Shown here: in pieces, positions 42,227 to 53,955 of the stretch
Layout: each line of letters begins with the position of its first letter
Numbering within the stretch: position 1 is the first letter of the stretch
NCBI GenBank assembly: GCA_003216075.1
Contig: QCJK01000003.1
Span: 62,001-126,000 of the forward strand
Source: Prochlorococcus sp. AG-409-B05
GTDB lineage: Bacteria; Cyanobacteriota; Cyanobacteriia; PCC-6307; Cyanobiaceae
Length of the DNA stretch: 64,000 bases
Direction: 5' to 3'
The notes under the pieces: generated by a model
Databases searched by the model: none
What the model saw: the letters and a program-made list of their open reading frames with translations, nothing else
What the model was told of the DNA's origin: nothing
Program-made: the position numbers and the translations under genes

Positions 42227-42227
<1 letters not shown>
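42187..42227. terminator. 16-bp perfect A/T-rich inverted repeat between convergent genes
   Basis: AATTAATTAACTTAAA (42187-42202) and TTTAAGTTAATTAATT (42212-42227) are perfect complements with a nine-base loop. It fills the gap between the FAD oxidoreductase stop and the dnaK stop, whose last base it touches. The stem is almost only A-T, and no T-run follows, so it is at most a weak intrinsic terminator, but its placement suits bidirectional termination. Confidence 0.5.
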
Positions 42228-44176
<1,949 letters not shown>

Positions 44177-44246
44177 TTAGAGGCGAGGTGTGGTTCCCGA
44201 ACAGCTGCCAAGGCAGGCTGCTCTATAAATCAATAAATCAATTGCA

Positions 44247-45146
44247 ATGATTAAAGGAACAACTTGTTTGGTGGGCCTCCTAGGTCAACCAGTAAGCCAT
44301 TCACTTTCTCCAGCGATGCATAACGCAGCCTTAAAGGCATTGGAGATCGATTGGTGCTATCTAGCAATGCCATGTGAGCCTAAAAACATACCTTCAGTTT
44401 TAAAAGGCTTAAGAGAACTAGGTTGTAAAGGCTTGAATATTACAATTCCGCATAAAAAAAGCGCGGCAATAAATTGCGATGAACTAAGTCCACTTGCAAA
44501 AAGCCTTGATGCAGTAAATACTCTAATCCCTATAGAAACAGGAGGCTGGAAAGGAACCAATACTGATGTAGAAGGATTCTTGGCTCCACTTAGATATAAA
44601 GAATTAAAAAGGAAAAGAGCAATGGTAATAGGTTGCGGTGGCAGTTCCAAAGCAGTAATAGAAGGCTTAAAAGAACTCGAACTTGATTCCATCGTATTAG
44701 TAGGTCGAAAAGCATTTAATCTCAATAATTGCTTAAAAGAAATCAAAAAAAACCAGTTTAATGAAAAAAATTACAGCCTTAAAGGATTATTAGCAACAGA
44801 TATTGATTTAATCAATGAAATCAGACAAGCGGATCTAATTATTAATACAACTCCAGTAGGAATGACAAATATTCATGACAAACAAACATCACAGTCTGCA
44901 ATTCCTCTTGATAAAAAAGTTTGGTCCAACCTAACCCAGAAAACTATCCTCTATGACTTGATATATACACCAGAGACAACTGCGTGGCTGACTTTAGGCA
45001 AAAGCAAAGGTTGTGAAATAATTAATGGGCTAGAGATGCTAATACATCAAGGAGCAGCATCTTTAAGACTATGGACTGGTATAGACCATATCCCTATAGA
45101 CATAATGAGAGAAGCAGCTAAAAATACTCTCCATGAAGTAAGCTAA
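44247..45146 (+). CDS. aroE: Shikimate dehydrogenase AroE
   Basis: NADP-dependent reduction of 3-dehydroshikimate. 299 residues, AroE type. Substrate residues visible in SHSLSPAMHNAALKAL, NITIPHKKSA (catalytic Lys), TNTDVEGF (Asp); cofactor loop VIGCGGSSKAVIEGL (GxGGxxxA); end LEMLIHQGAASLRLWTGID. Starts about 130 bp from the dnaK start, opposite direction. The Tic20-like gene follows 19 bp after its stop. Confidence 0.95.
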   Translation: MIKGTTCLVGLLGQPVSHSLSPAMHNAALKALEIDWCYLAMPCEPKNIPSVLKGLRELGCKGLNITIPHKKSAAINCDELSPLAKSLDAVNTLIPIETGGWKGTNTDVEGFLAPLRYKELKRKRAMVIGCGGSSKAVIEGLKELELDSIVLVGRKAFNLNNCLKEIKKNQFNEKNYSLKGLLATDIDLINEIRQADLIINTTPVGMTNIHDKQTSQSAIPLDKKVWSNLTQKTILYDLIYTPETTAWLTLGKSKGCEIINGLEMLIHQGAASLRLWTGIDHIPIDIMREAAKNTLHEVS

Positions 45147-45165
45147 AGAAATAGCTAATCAACTA

Positions 45166-45627
45166 ATGGCAATTCCTTATTGGCAAAGGTTTATAGGTCT
45201 GATTATTTACATGTTGCCATGGAGTGATGCAATTCCTTTTGGCAGAAATCTCTTTATAGAGTTTCCTTTATTGCAGTGGCTCACAATTCCGGCAATTCCA
45301 CTAATAATTGTTAGGCAATACATCCCATTTGGAGGCTTATTATTATTTTTTATTCTTTTTTTAGCCGTTATTCGTAATCCCAATATGCCTTATTTCATTC
45401 GATTCAATACACTACAAGCCCTATTAATTGATATTGGAATGATTTTAATTACTTATGCATGTGAAATTTTCTTCAAAGCGATAGGAGATGGACTAACTAT
45501 TAGAACTCTATCCAGCACAATAGTAATCACTATGCTGACAATCATTATTTTTGCTACAAGTCAATGTTTACAAGGGAAAGAGCCAGATCTTCCAGGAATT
45601 AGCGAAGCCGTCAAAATGCAACTTTGA
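45166..45627 (+). CDS. Tic20-like membrane protein (Ycf60 family)
   Basis: 153 residues with four membrane helices. It carries the Tic20 pattern [26 protein letters not shown] and the preceding [35 protein letters not shown]. Cyanobacterial Tic20-like proteins are the ancestors of the chloroplast import component; their job in cyanobacteria is not established. Follows aroE by 19 bp and precedes rpsF by about 82 bp; the rpsF frame extends upstream into this gene's end, but the real S6 start is later. Confidence 0.85.
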   Translation: MAIPYWQRFIGLIIYMLPWSDAIPFGRNLFIEFPLLQWLTIPAIPLIIVRQYIPFGGLLLFFILFLAVIRNPNMPYFIRFNTLQALLIDIGMILITYACEIFFKAIGDGLTIRTLSSTIVITMLTIIIFATSQCLQGKEPDLPGISEAVKMQL

Positions 45628-45709
45628 TGGACTGAGTACCTCCAAAGGATATTGTGGTATCTCCGTCGCTCACAGTATTGAGCCTTCAAGTCCCTGTCGG
45701 AAAACTCAA

Positions 45710-46120
45710 ATGACACAAACGCCCTATTACGAAACCATGTACATCCTCCGTCCAGACATCCCGGAGGAGGAAGTAGAAAGTCACTTGACCAAATACAGCG
45801 AAATGCTGGTTGAGGCTGGTGCAGTGGTTCTAGACAATCAAATGAGAGGAAAAAGAAGACTCGCTTACCCAATTTCAAAACACAAAGAAGGTATCTACGT
45901 ACAACTCAGTCACAATGGTGATGGACAACAAGTAGAAACTCTTGAAAGAGCAATGCGTCTTAGCGAAGACGTAATTAGGTATTTAACCGTTAAGCAAGAC
46001 GGACCTCTCCCAACACCTAGAGCTGCCCAACCTAGTGAACCAGTTCCACAACCAGAAGAAACTCAAACAGAACAACAAACAACCGACGCTGAAAATGAAA
46101 AAAGTGAGTCATCAAATTAA
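45710..46120 (+). CDS. rpsF: 30S ribosomal protein S6
   Basis: 136 residues from ATG 45710 ([23 protein letters not shown]); the upstream open frame is not S6-like. Core S6 fold with [53 protein letters not shown]. The core ends near residue 103; a Pro/Gln/Glu-rich tail of about 33 residues ([21 protein letters not shown]) follows, an extension of the sort seen in other cyanobacterial S6 proteins. Its stop is one base away from the argG stop (convergent). Confidence 0.96.
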   Translation: MTQTPYYETMYILRPDIPEEEVESHLTKYSEMLVEAGAVVLDNQMRGKRRLAYPISKHKEGIYVQLSHNGDGQQVETLERAMRLSEDVIRYLTVKQDGPLPTPRAAQPSEPVPQPEETQTEQQTTDAENEKSESSN

Positions 46121-46121
46121 T

Positions 46122-47336
46122 TCAAATCCCTTTTCGTCGTATTGATGACCAAAGCCTAATAGGTAAGCCCCAAATGTAAATAAAACCTTCTGCCGATTTG
46201 TGATCAAATTGATCATTAGCACCATATGTAGACATATTAGAAAAATACAAGCTACTAGATTTGGAATTACGACCAATAACAGTTGCATTACCCTTATATA
46301 AACGCAACTTAATCAATCCATTTACATGCTCTTGAGTAACATTTACAAAACCATCAATGGCATCCTTTAAAGGACTAAACCAAAGCCCTTGGTAAACCAG
46401 ATCAGCCCATTCTCGCTCCAATTGAACTTTAGAACGTAATAGATCCGCAGGCAAAGTTAAGCTTTCAAGTTCTTGATGAGCTTTAATCAAAAGTAAAAGA
46501 CCAGGAGTTTCATAAATCTCACGACTTTTAATACCAACCACTCTATTCTCAATCATATCAATACGACCAAAACCATGTTTTCCTGCCAAAAAATTGGCCT
46601 TTTTAATTAAGGAAATAGGATCTAATTGAATACCATCAATAGCTACTGGATTGCCAGCCTCAAAAGCAATTTCTACCTCTTGAGGGTCATTTGGTGCTTC
46701 TTCAATAGAAGATGTCATTGCAAACACCTCCTCCTGAGGAGCTGTCATAGGATTCTCAAGAGGTCCTGCTTCAATACTTCTGCCAAGAAGATTTAGATCA
46801 ATAGAATAAGGAGACTTTTTACTGACTGGGGCAGGAATACCAAAGCGTTCTCCATAAGCAATAGTTTCTTCCCTACTCATACCCCATTCCCTAGCAGGAG
46901 TAAGAACCTTTAATTCTGGCGCAAGAGCCCCAAATGCAACATCAAAACGTACCTGATCATTACCCTTTCCAGTACACCCATGAGCAAGCGCATCAGCGCC
47001 ACATTCTCTAGCAATCTGAACTAATTGTCTTGCAATCAGAGGCCTGGCCAGTGCAGTTGATAAAGGATAACGACCTTCATAAAGAGCATTTGTTCTAATG
47101 GCAGGAAAAGCAAATTCTTTAATAAAAGGTTCAATCAAATTCCCTACAAAAGAACTACTGGCACCGGCATCCAGAGCTTTTAAACGAATTGACTCAAGCT
47201 CATCTCCTTGACCAAGGTCAGCAGCATATGTGATAACTTCTTTGACTCCCCATTCTTCCTTCAGAAAAGGGATACAAACACTGGTATCTACTCCTCCAGA
47301 GTATGCAAGAACAACTTTTTTAGCCTTCAAAGCCAT
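46122..47336 (-). CDS. argG: Argininosuccinate synthase ArgG
   Basis: ATP-driven condensation of citrulline and aspartate in arginine synthesis. 404 residues, type 1 enzyme. ATP-PPase loop [18 protein letters not shown] at residues 9-26, [37 protein letters not shown], and [21 protein letters not shown]. Length is normal. Upstream (toward 48 kb) is a long region with no confident protein gene. Confidence 0.97.
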   Translation of the reverse strand: MALKAKKVVLAYSGGVDTSVCIPFLKEEWGVKEVITYAADLGQGDELESIRLKALDAGASSSFVGNLIEPFIKEFAFPAIRTNALYEGRYPLSTALARPLIARQLVQIARECGADALAHGCTGKGNDQVRFDVAFGALAPELKVLTPAREWGMSREETIAYGERFGIPAPVSKKSPYSIDLNLLGRSIEAGPLENPMTAPQEEVFAMTSSIEEAPNDPQEVEIAFEAGNPVAIDGIQLDPISLIKKANFLAGKHGFGRIDMIENRVVGIKSREIYETPGLLLLIKAHQELESLTLPADLLRSKVQLEREWADLVYQGLWFSPLKDAIDGFVNVTQEHVNGLIKLRLYKGNATVIGRNSKSSSLYFSNMSTYGANDQFDHKSAEGFIYIWGLPIRLWSSIRRKGI

Positions 47337-48080
47337 CTTTACTCCATAGAAGAATGTTTAAGGTCTGTCATTGACTGTAATTAGAACGAATTCCGCAATT
47401 ACATTTTCATCCTCGAGCAAACCGCTCTAAATGACAGCAATTAAACCTAGGAAAAGATGAGGACAAAATAATCATATGCAACATCTCATAAAAATAATGC
47501 ATGCATATACTAGTAAACGAGCATAAAAGGCACATCCCTATTCTTAAAAAATCATTAGCCTTATCAAATCATTGGAAAACACATATAGAGATCTATCTTG
47601 TATAAAGAGTCCCCATCGAAAAAGATAGAAGCCAGTAATTATCAATACATCGATAACAGCTCAACCAAAGGACATCAACAAGTATTCTCTGTCTTACAAA
47701 TAAAAATAGACTGCCTAAAATTAGAACAAATTATAAATAATATTTGAAGCATAACAAAAACTCTGCCTGAAAGGCTAAAGCATTAAATCAAAAGATCGTA
47801 TTAGCCAATAATCAATTCCAACAGATATATATTCATCTGTAATAACAATGATTGCTTGCTTTTATATAAAAACTAATCATTAGAGAAGCCAGATCTCTCC
47901 AAACGTTTTTAAGCACGTCATTTCCACTATGACCAAAAAACCGCAAAATAGCAATGCGTGTAAAGGCTGATTGCAAAGCCAGCCCAAAAGCAGCATGATT
48001 TGAACATCGAACAAGGAGGCGTCTATGGACGACACGCCACCAGAGACTGCATAGAAGCAAGCTGATTTAAAGCCCCTGCT

Positions 48081-48110
48081 CCAACAGTCTTTTTCTAAAA
48101 GTTGGTTTTT
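48081..48110 (+). terminator. Possible intrinsic terminator
   Basis: CCAA (48081-48084) and TTGG (48102-48105) plus CTTTT (48089-48093) and AAAAG (48097-48101) form a bulged hairpin, followed by TTTTT at 48106-48110 on the plus strand. It comes 27 bases after the stop of a nine-codon frame with an ideal ribosome-binding site. Confidence 0.45.
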
Positions 48111-48242
48111 CGTCTGATGCGACAAATAACGGTAAGTCAATTCAGTCGATACTCCTCTGCATCGTCCTAGGTGCCCTCAAAGGAGTTCTAGCCAACACCT
48201 ATATTTTTGGCCCCAGGCGCTAACAGTCGGAAACTGCTTCAC

Positions 48243-48284
48243 AGAAAAGAGCCAAGTCTTTACCTACAGACTTGGCTCTTTTCT
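48243..48284. terminator. Strong hairpin terminator, 17-bp perfect stem
   Basis: AGAAAAGAGCCAAGTCT (48243-48259) pairs perfectly with 48268-48284, eight-base loop. Each outer arm contains TTTT on the outgoing strand, so it can stop transcription in both directions. It serves the minus-strand gene at 48322 and would also end any plus-strand transcript from the region before it. Confidence 0.75.
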
Positions 48285-48321
48285 ATGGAAAATTACTTTG
48301 TAGCTAAATCCATCAAAGGGA

Positions 48322-48552
48322 TTAGGGATCTATACGCTTGTCTAAGGAAACAGTCTTCAAAGATCGTTTAGAAAATTCAATAAAATAAATCCAAACTCCG
48401 AAAAACACAGAAGGACCAAACAACAAAAGCAAAATTAAATAGGGTCTTATCAAAAAAGCCGTTGGATGTTGGACTCCCCAAAAGCGCAAGCCAAAGCTGA
48501 AAGCCAAAGCAAGTCCCCAGGTAATTAGCACTAACCAAAATTTAGAAAACAA
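48322..48552 (-). CDS. Small membrane protein, conserved hypothetical
   Basis: 76 residues with two hydrophobic helices (FWLVLITWGLALAFSFGLRF; FLIRPYLILLLLFGPSVFFGVWIYFI) and a basic C-terminal tail (SKRSLKTVSLDKRIDP). Unknown function. Divergent from the DUF3134 gene by 59 bp, with a strong hairpin terminator 38 bases after its stop, which supports a real transcription unit. Confidence 0.6.
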   Translation of the reverse strand: MFSKFWLVLITWGLALAFSFGLRFWGVQHPTAFLIRPYLILLLLFGPSVFFGVWIYFIEFSKRSLKTVSLDKRIDP

Positions 48553-48611
48553 AAAACCAAAACGAGCTTAATGAATTATGGTAGACACTTGGTCAATACA
48601 TCTACTAAATA

Positions 48612-48887
48612 ATGACCGCCTTGGACAAACTAAATCTAAGTGCTCTTGATGGCATCAATCCTGCACTAACAAGATATGGTCGAAACGATCCAGCACCAGT
48701 TTTACCTTTAAGAGAAGAGCCAGACCTCCTGTCATGGCTAGAAACTAGTGGTCGGCTTGTGGCCGACGAAGAATCTGGCTCTCAAGAGGTAAGTACAGTG
48801 GAAGAAGAAGAGCTATCAGCCTTAATGGGCGAAAAAGAAGACTACAAGTCAGAAGATGAACCAACTGATGACGAATGGGAAGAATAG
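48612..48887 (+). CDS. DUF3134 family protein
   Basis: 91 residues, acidic, soluble. N-terminal NPALTRYGRNDPAPVLPLREEPDLLSWLETSGRLVADE matches the cyanobacterial DUF3134 pattern, followed by an acidic low-complexity tail (EEEELSALMGEKEDYKSEDEPTDDEWEE). No catalytic signs. Function unknown. About 100 bp upstream of mraY, same strand. Confidence 0.8.
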   Translation: MTALDKLNLSALDGINPALTRYGRNDPAPVLPLREEPDLLSWLETSGRLVADEESGSQEVSTVEEEELSALMGEKEDYKSEDEPTDDEWEE

Positions 48888-48984
48888 ATTTTTACTTAAT
48901 GAGTAGTATGAAACCTAAGAAATAAAACCTTATTATTAATTCCACAAATTAAATTTTTGAACAATTTCACTTTCTAATTCGTCT

Positions 48985-50070
48985 TTGAGAAATCTTGTCA
49001 AGAGTGGACCTAAGTCATCACTCATATTATTGATATTTATATTTGCAATTACCTTCGCATCAGATCGATGGATACCCAATAGTAGACTTAGTCTTCCATT
49101 GATCAGTGCAGCACTGATTTCCTCCATAATCACAAAATTGACTATTCCAAAATTAAATATACTGAGATGTAATCAAATCATTCGAAAAGAAGGTCCAAAA
49201 GAGCATCATAACAAGTCAGGAACGCCAACATTGGGAGGTATTTTAATAGTCCCTATTGGTTTAATTATTGGAAGTTTGATTACTCTCAATCCTAACAATA
49301 GTGGCCAAATCATATCTATTTGTTTAGTCACACTTGCTTACATGATAATTGGCGGAATAGATGATTTAAAAAGTCTCTCAAAAAAAACCAATACTGGCCT
49401 AACTGCCCAAAAAAAAATTCTATTACAAACAGCAGTTGCAATGATTTTTTTATTTTGGACTGGTTGGCAAGGTTGGATTAATCCAGAAATATCACTACCT
49501 TTTGGAAACAGTATTAATGCAGGCTTGTTGATCTGGCCGCTAGCACTATTTGTCTTCTTGGCTGAAAGCAATTCAACCAATCTCACGGATGGGTTAGATG
49601 GACTTGCTAGTGGTTGCGGAGCTCTTGTTCTGACAGGACTTGCAATTCAATTACTGCTAAGAGGAGAGAATGGCAATCCAGTACTAGCAGGACTCTGCAT
49701 GTCGATGGCAGGAGCCTGGGCTGGTTTCTTAACTCACAACAGAAACCCTGCCAAGATTTTCATGGGCGACACTGGTTCATTAGCCATGGGAGCATTTCTG
49801 AGTGGTGTTGCAATACTTTCAAATAGTTTGTGGCCCTTACTCGTCATGGGCGGAGTATTTCTAATGGAATCCCTATCTGTAATTCTACAAGTTACAGTCT
49901 TTAAAATAACAAAACAAATTAACGGTCAGGGAACTCGTATTTTAAGAATGGCGCCCCTACATCATCACTTTGAATTAAATGGAATGAATGAACAAGTAAT
50001 TGTAAACAGTTTTTGGCTGTTAACTATCATATTTGTTCTTATCAGCTTACTAATTTATCCAATCTATTGA
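48985..50070 (+). CDS. mraY: Phospho-N-acetylmuramoyl-pentapeptide transferase MraY
   Basis: Makes lipid I on the membrane from UDP-MurNAc-pentapeptide and undecaprenyl phosphate. 361 residues from TTG 48985, ten membrane helices. Motifs: [12 protein letters not shown], the Mg-binding GGIDDLKSL (DDxxK type), [30 protein letters not shown] and the C-terminal [13 protein letters not shown]. Catalytic aspartates are in place. The start has no clear ribosome site; later in-frame starts would lose the first helix. An 80-residue gene follows six bases later. Confidence 0.93.
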   Translation: MRNLVKSGPKSSLILLIFIFAITFASDRWIPNSRLSLPLISAALISSIITKLTIPKLNILRCNQIIRKEGPKEHHNKSGTPTLGGILIVPIGLIIGSLITLNPNNSGQIISICLVTLAYMIIGGIDDLKSLSKKTNTGLTAQKKILLQTAVAMIFLFWTGWQGWINPEISLPFGNSINAGLLIWPLALFVFLAESNSTNLTDGLDGLASGCGALVLTGLAIQLLLRGENGNPVLAGLCMSMAGAWAGFLTHNRNPAKIFMGDTGSLAMGAFLSGVAILSNSLWPLLVMGGVFLMESLSVILQVTVFKITKQINGQGTRILRMAPLHHHFELNGMNEQVIVNSFWLLTIIFVLISLLIYPIY

Positions 50071-50076
50071 AAGTCA

Positions 50077-50319
50077 ATGAGTTATTTCACCTGGAAAGAA
50101 AATCAGCTTACTAGTGATTGCGCTAGCTTAGAAGCAATGGCATCTCGCTACGAAGAAGCAGCAAAATTGATGCGAAATATGGCTGATGTAGGTTTTATTC
50201 TGAAAAACACAAGACAAGGTAAAACAATCACTCATAAGAATCCTTCAATATTCGAATCATGGGGATTTATCAGCGAAGAAACACCTTACATTCAGCTCAA
50301 ATTGATACCAGAAGAATGA
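50077..50319 (+). CDS. Small conserved hypothetical protein
   Basis: 80 residues, soluble: MSYFTWKENQL, then a helix (LEAMASRYEEAAKLMRNMADVGF) and a beta-rich end (ILKNTRQGKTITHKNPSIFESWGFISEETPYIQLKLIPEE). No family I can name, though the style is that of conserved picocyanobacterial small proteins. It starts six bases after mraY, so it is probably translated from the same transcript. Spacer of 58 bp to purT. Confidence 0.65.
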   Translation: MSYFTWKENQLTSDCASLEAMASRYEEAAKLMRNMADVGFILKNTRQGKTITHKNPSIFESWGFISEETPYIQLKLIPEE

Positions 50320-50377
50320 TTATTCAATTAACATAAGAAATAATTACTTCTATACTTAAGCCTTTATTCTCCTGAGA

Positions 50378-51556
50378 ATGATCATGACTAACTTTCCAAA
50401 AAAAATAATACTGCTAGGGAGTGGAGAACTTGGGAAGGAAATTACGATTGCAGCCAAGAGATTAGGTTGTCATGTAATAGCTTGTGATCGATACCAAAAT
50501 GCTCCTGCAATGCAAGTGGCAGACAATCAAGAAGTGCTAGATATGACTAATGGAAATGCACTAATGAAAGTGATTTCTAAATATAAGCCGGATATCATTA
50601 TTCCAGAAATAGAAGCTTTAGACGTCAACACGTTAAAAGAATTTGAAAAAGAAGGAATTAAGGTAATCCCAAATGCACGCGCAACTGCGATAACCATGAA
50701 TAGAGATCTCATTAGAAATTTAGCCGCTAATGAGTTGAATCTCAAAACTGCAAAATTCGCTTATGCTTCGAACCTTGAAGAATTAAGTGATGCAGCAAAC
50801 AATATTGGCTTCCCTGTAGTTATTAAACCAATCATGAGCTCATCGGGCAAAGGGCAAACTTTAGTGCATAACAATCATGAACTATATAACGCATGGGAAA
50901 TGGCTATTAAAAAAGCGAGAGGTAATGCTTCTAAAATAATAGTTGAAGAATTCTTATCTTTTGATTTGGAAATAACACTTCTAACAATTCGTCAACAAGA
51001 TGGATCTACTATATTCTGCGAACCAATAGGACATGAACAAGAACATGGTGATTACCAATGCAGCTGGCAACCTGCAAAGCTGAGTAACAATCAACTAAAA
51101 ACTGCTCAAGAAATGGCTAAAAAAGTTACAGATAATTTGGGTGGAGTAGGAATTTTTGGAGTTGAATTCTTTATATCAAAAGATCAAGTTATTTTCTCTG
51201 AGTTATCACCTAGGCCTCATGACACAGGCTTGGTAACATTAATTAGTCAGAATTTAAATGAATTCGAAATACATCTTAGAGCAATACTTGGATTACCAAT
51301 CCCTAAAATCACTAATAGAGATATAGGTGCCAGCAGAGTAATTTTAGCAGAAGAAATGGGTGAGTCTATTAACTACAGTGGGCTGGAAGAAGCTTTAAAA
51401 AATGAAAACACTGAAATTTTAATATTTGGAAAACCTAATGGAACAAAAGGACGTCGCATGGGAGTAGCTTTAGCTACAGGGAAAAATCTTGATGAAGCAA
51501 GATTAAAAGCCAATCAATCAGCTAAAGCCATCAAAATAAATCTCTCTTCCAGCTAA
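50378..51556 (+). CDS. purT: Formate-dependent phosphoribosylglycinamide formyltransferase PurT
   Basis: Third step of purine synthesis using formate and ATP rather than formyl-folate. 392 residues, ATP-grasp. N-terminal ILLGSGELGKEITIAAKRLG, LDMTNGNALMKVISKYKPDIIIPEIEALD, ATP-grasp FPVVIKPIMSSSGKGQTLV, and FFISKDQVIFSELSPRPHDTGLVTL. The DTGLVTL ending separates PurT from PurK. Its stop overlaps the stop of the sucrose-phosphate synthase gene by four bases (convergent). Confidence 0.94.
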   Translation: MIMTNFPKKIILLGSGELGKEITIAAKRLGCHVIACDRYQNAPAMQVADNQEVLDMTNGNALMKVISKYKPDIIIPEIEALDVNTLKEFEKEGIKVIPNARATAITMNRDLIRNLAANELNLKTAKFAYASNLEELSDAANNIGFPVVIKPIMSSSGKGQTLVHNNHELYNAWEMAIKKARGNASKIIVEEFLSFDLEITLLTIRQQDGSTIFCEPIGHEQEHGDYQCSWQPAKLSNNQLKTAQEMAKKVTDNLGGVGIFGVEFFISKDQVIFSELSPRPHDTGLVTLISQNLNEFEIHLRAILGLPIPKITNRDIGASRVILAEEMGESINYSGLEEALKNENTEILIFGKPNGTKGRRMGVALATGKNLDEARLKANQSAKAIKINLSSS

Positions 51557-53682
51557 CGATTAGAGAAAAACTTATAATGATTGAGGCCATCAATAACTCC
51601 CTTAACTTTATTATTTGATGCAAAAAATACCCTCTGCTGAGATCTCAAACTTTCTAAGCACGGATCATGATCAGCAGGGACAACAACAGATGTTAAACCA
51701 CGTAAAAGTTCAGCATCTCCTTGTTCACTAGCAACTACAAATACTTGCTCTAATGGTAATCCCCAACGAAGAACTAAATAACGAATAGCTTCTGCGCGAG
51801 ATGCTCGCAAAGGGACAACATCCAAATACCAATGGCAACGTAAATGAGGAGTTGCTGCTTGGCCATGTTGTCTTAAACGCTTACGAACAAGAGACAAAAT
51901 AGAATCGCCAGGTTTTCGTAACAAATAACTCACTTTATAAGTACTCTGTTGCTCTTGATCTTGCAGAATTAAATGTTCATTTAAATCTGCAAGAACGTTC
52001 TCGACATTTTTACGATTCCAATCAATAGAGATAGCCGAATCCCAAAAATTATCGAACTTAGTCTCATTACCATAATATATTTCAGTACCTGCTCTAGTTA
52101 TCCAAACTGTGGGGTCTGGGAGACGCAATTCGGAATATCTAAATCTAGCAGAATTAATAGAACGCCCTGTAATGACACCCAATGAATTGGACTTATTTGA
52201 CTTTGTACTCTCAAAAGTTTTACGTAAGATCGCAAAACCTTCAGACTCAGAATGTTCTAACTTATTATCCAAATCTAATAATAATAAATTATCACCAAAT
52301 GGACTATTTTTAGTATCACTAGATATTCTAATATTTCCTGATGATGACAACTTCAAACGCTTTTGCATAAGCGCTAAATAATTACATACATGCGCATCCC
52401 AACTAAAATGTCTACTAACTGCTTCAACTCCATTATCACTCCATTTGTTCCATTGAAGATCATTCGAACCAGCTTGCTCCAAAGAATCTTGCAAAGAATC
52501 TAAATCTGTCACATCAACCAACACTCCATTATCACATCTAGACAAAATATCTCTTGGACCACCATCATCAGTTGCAACCGTAGGAAGCCCACAAGCAGCA
52601 GCTTCAAGTAAAGTCAAACCAAAAGGCTCAGTCAAAGCTGGATTAACAAATAATCCACGTTTAGTAGCTGCCCACCTATAGATTGAGGGGATTTGATCTC
52701 GTCGATGCTGTTTGGGATAAGCAACTTTCCCATAGAGATCATATTTATCAACAAGATCAAATATTTGTTGAAATACTTCTCTTTGCTGTTTATCTAATTG
52801 TCTTGGGTCTTCTCTTGATCCAAGAATAAGAACCAAGTTATGTCTTTTTCTTAATACAGATGAACGGCCAAAGGTCTCTATCAAAGCAGGAATATTTTTT
52901 CTACGCACAGCTCTTGATATAGCCAATAGAGGAGGTAAATCAAAATTTTGAAGGAATGGAGATAGCAAGCCTTCAATATCTAATATCTCTTTATTAATTG
53001 TTCTTGAATGAAAACGTTTTGAATCTACTCCAGGTGGAACAACTTCAGCAGATTTTGATGAAAAATTTCCATATCGAGCATATTGTTTATCAGCTTCTTG
53101 CAGCGTACTTGTAATAACCAAATTTGCATGCGCTAGTGCCAACTCTTCGGCATCAATCCTTCTACTAATTGAATACATTTGTTCTATTTGTTCATGATCA
53201 CCACCAGCTGCCAATAATCTTCTCTGCTTCTCTCGTCCTAAAGAATGACCAGTAAAAACAAGAGGTATTCCTAAGCGTCTACTTATTAACGCGCCAACAT
53301 ATCCCGCATCGGCATAATGAGCATGAATCCAATCAGGGAGTCTTTCTTCTTTTAATTTATCTACTAATTGATCAGCCAAATCATCTAAATATGACCACAA
53401 AAGTTCTTTGCGAAGATACCGTTTAGGGCCGAAAGGTATTCTAACAATACGTGCTCCGGCAGAAAGAGTTTCAACCGGCTGAGAATAATCAGAAGAAACT
53501 CGACGATCCTGGATTAAGCGTGTAACTAGATCAATCTCATCAACCTCAGGTCGTAAAGCAAGCCCCTTCACTAATTCAAGTACATAGAGAGTTTGCCCAC
53601 CTGTATCAGCATCCCTACCTAATTCAAGATTATGTGACCTGAGCAATCCATGCAAATTTAAATGAAGGAGTTTCAAACCCAC
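51553..53682 (-). CDS. Sucrose-phosphate synthase with degenerate phosphatase-like C-terminus
   Basis: 709 residues from GTG 53682, GAGGAG-type site seven bases upstream. N-terminal glycosyltransferase family 4/SPS half: GLLRSHNLELGRDADTGGQTLYVLELVKGLA, HAHYADAGYVGALISRRLGIPLVFTGHSLGR, and ALTEPFGLTLLEAAACGLPTVATDDGGP. The C-terminal third resembles sucrose-phosphate phosphatase (HAD), but motif I reads LLLLDLDNKL, with Lys in place of the usual Thr, and the GDSGND-type motif is SEQGDAEL. So the phosphatase part is probably inactive. Sucrose serves as a compatible solute. Confidence 0.92.
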   Translation of the reverse strand: MGLKLLHLNLHGLLRSHNLELGRDADTGGQTLYVLELVKGLALRPEVDEIDLVTRLIQDRRVSSDYSQPVETLSAGARIVRIPFGPKRYLRKELLWSYLDDLADQLVDKLKEERLPDWIHAHYADAGYVGALISRRLGIPLVFTGHSLGREKQRRLLAAGGDHEQIEQMYSISRRIDAEELALAHANLVITSTLQEADKQYARYGNFSSKSAEVVPPGVDSKRFHSRTINKEILDIEGLLSPFLQNFDLPPLLAISRAVRRKNIPALIETFGRSSVLRKRHNLVLILGSREDPRQLDKQQREVFQQIFDLVDKYDLYGKVAYPKQHRRDQIPSIYRWAATKRGLFVNPALTEPFGLTLLEAAACGLPTVATDDGGPRDILSRCDNGVLVDVTDLDSLQDSLEQAGSNDLQWNKWSDNGVEAVSRHFSWDAHVCNYLALMQKRLKLSSSGNIRISSDTKNSPFGDNLLLLDLDNKLEHSESEGFAILRKTFESTKSNKSNSLGVITGRSINSARFRYSELRLPDPTVWITRAGTEIYYGNETKFDNFWDSAISIDWNRKNVENVLADLNEHLILQDQEQQSTYKVSYLLRKPGDSILSLVRKRLRQHGQAATPHLRCHWYLDVVPLRASRAEAIRYLVLRWGLPLEQVFVVASEQGDAELLRGLTSVVVPADHDPCLESLRSQQRVFFASNNKVKGVIDGLNHYKFFSNR

Positions 53683-53955
53683 TTGATTTCTCCTCTCTCG
53701 AACTGCGGAACTATTAGTAGATTTTTAGTGGTTTAAACCTAAAGAAAGGCTAATAAAAAAATGAATAAAAACAAAAATTGATGAAAGCAGTTGCAGTGAC
53801 TAGGTTTTTGAAGATTGAAAACAAAAAACGCCTAAAAAGAACATGGAGAAATGCTAACAAAAACAACCAAAACGAATTAAAGAGTAAAACAATAATTAAT
53901 TCCTCTTAAGAAAAACAGTAAAACCTCTTGACCGTGAAAAATTTAAACTTAATCC

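Larger units (their letters stand above)
47337..48321. other. About 985 bp without a confident protein gene; possible non-coding RNA locus
   Basis: Between argG (minus) and the small membrane gene at 48322 (minus). 47.34-47.85 kb is plain AT-rich spacer. From about 47.94 to 48.29 kb base content is richer in G and C. Plus-strand features there: an AAGGAGG at 48013-48019 five bases before a nine-codon frame (48025-48054), a hairpin with T-run at 48081-48110, a possible stem ACTCCT (48151-48156)/AGGAGT (48181-48186), and a 17-bp terminator-type stem at 48243-48284. Minus-strand frames of 75 and 86 residues lie there but look non-protein. I favour one or two small RNAs; this is not proven. Confidence 0.4.

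Noticed and set aside
47833-48140. Two overlapping minus-strand frames of 75 and 86 residues
   Set aside because: Overlapping in different frames in a structured region, no ribosome site, odd Cys/Trp-rich composition; more likely noncoding.
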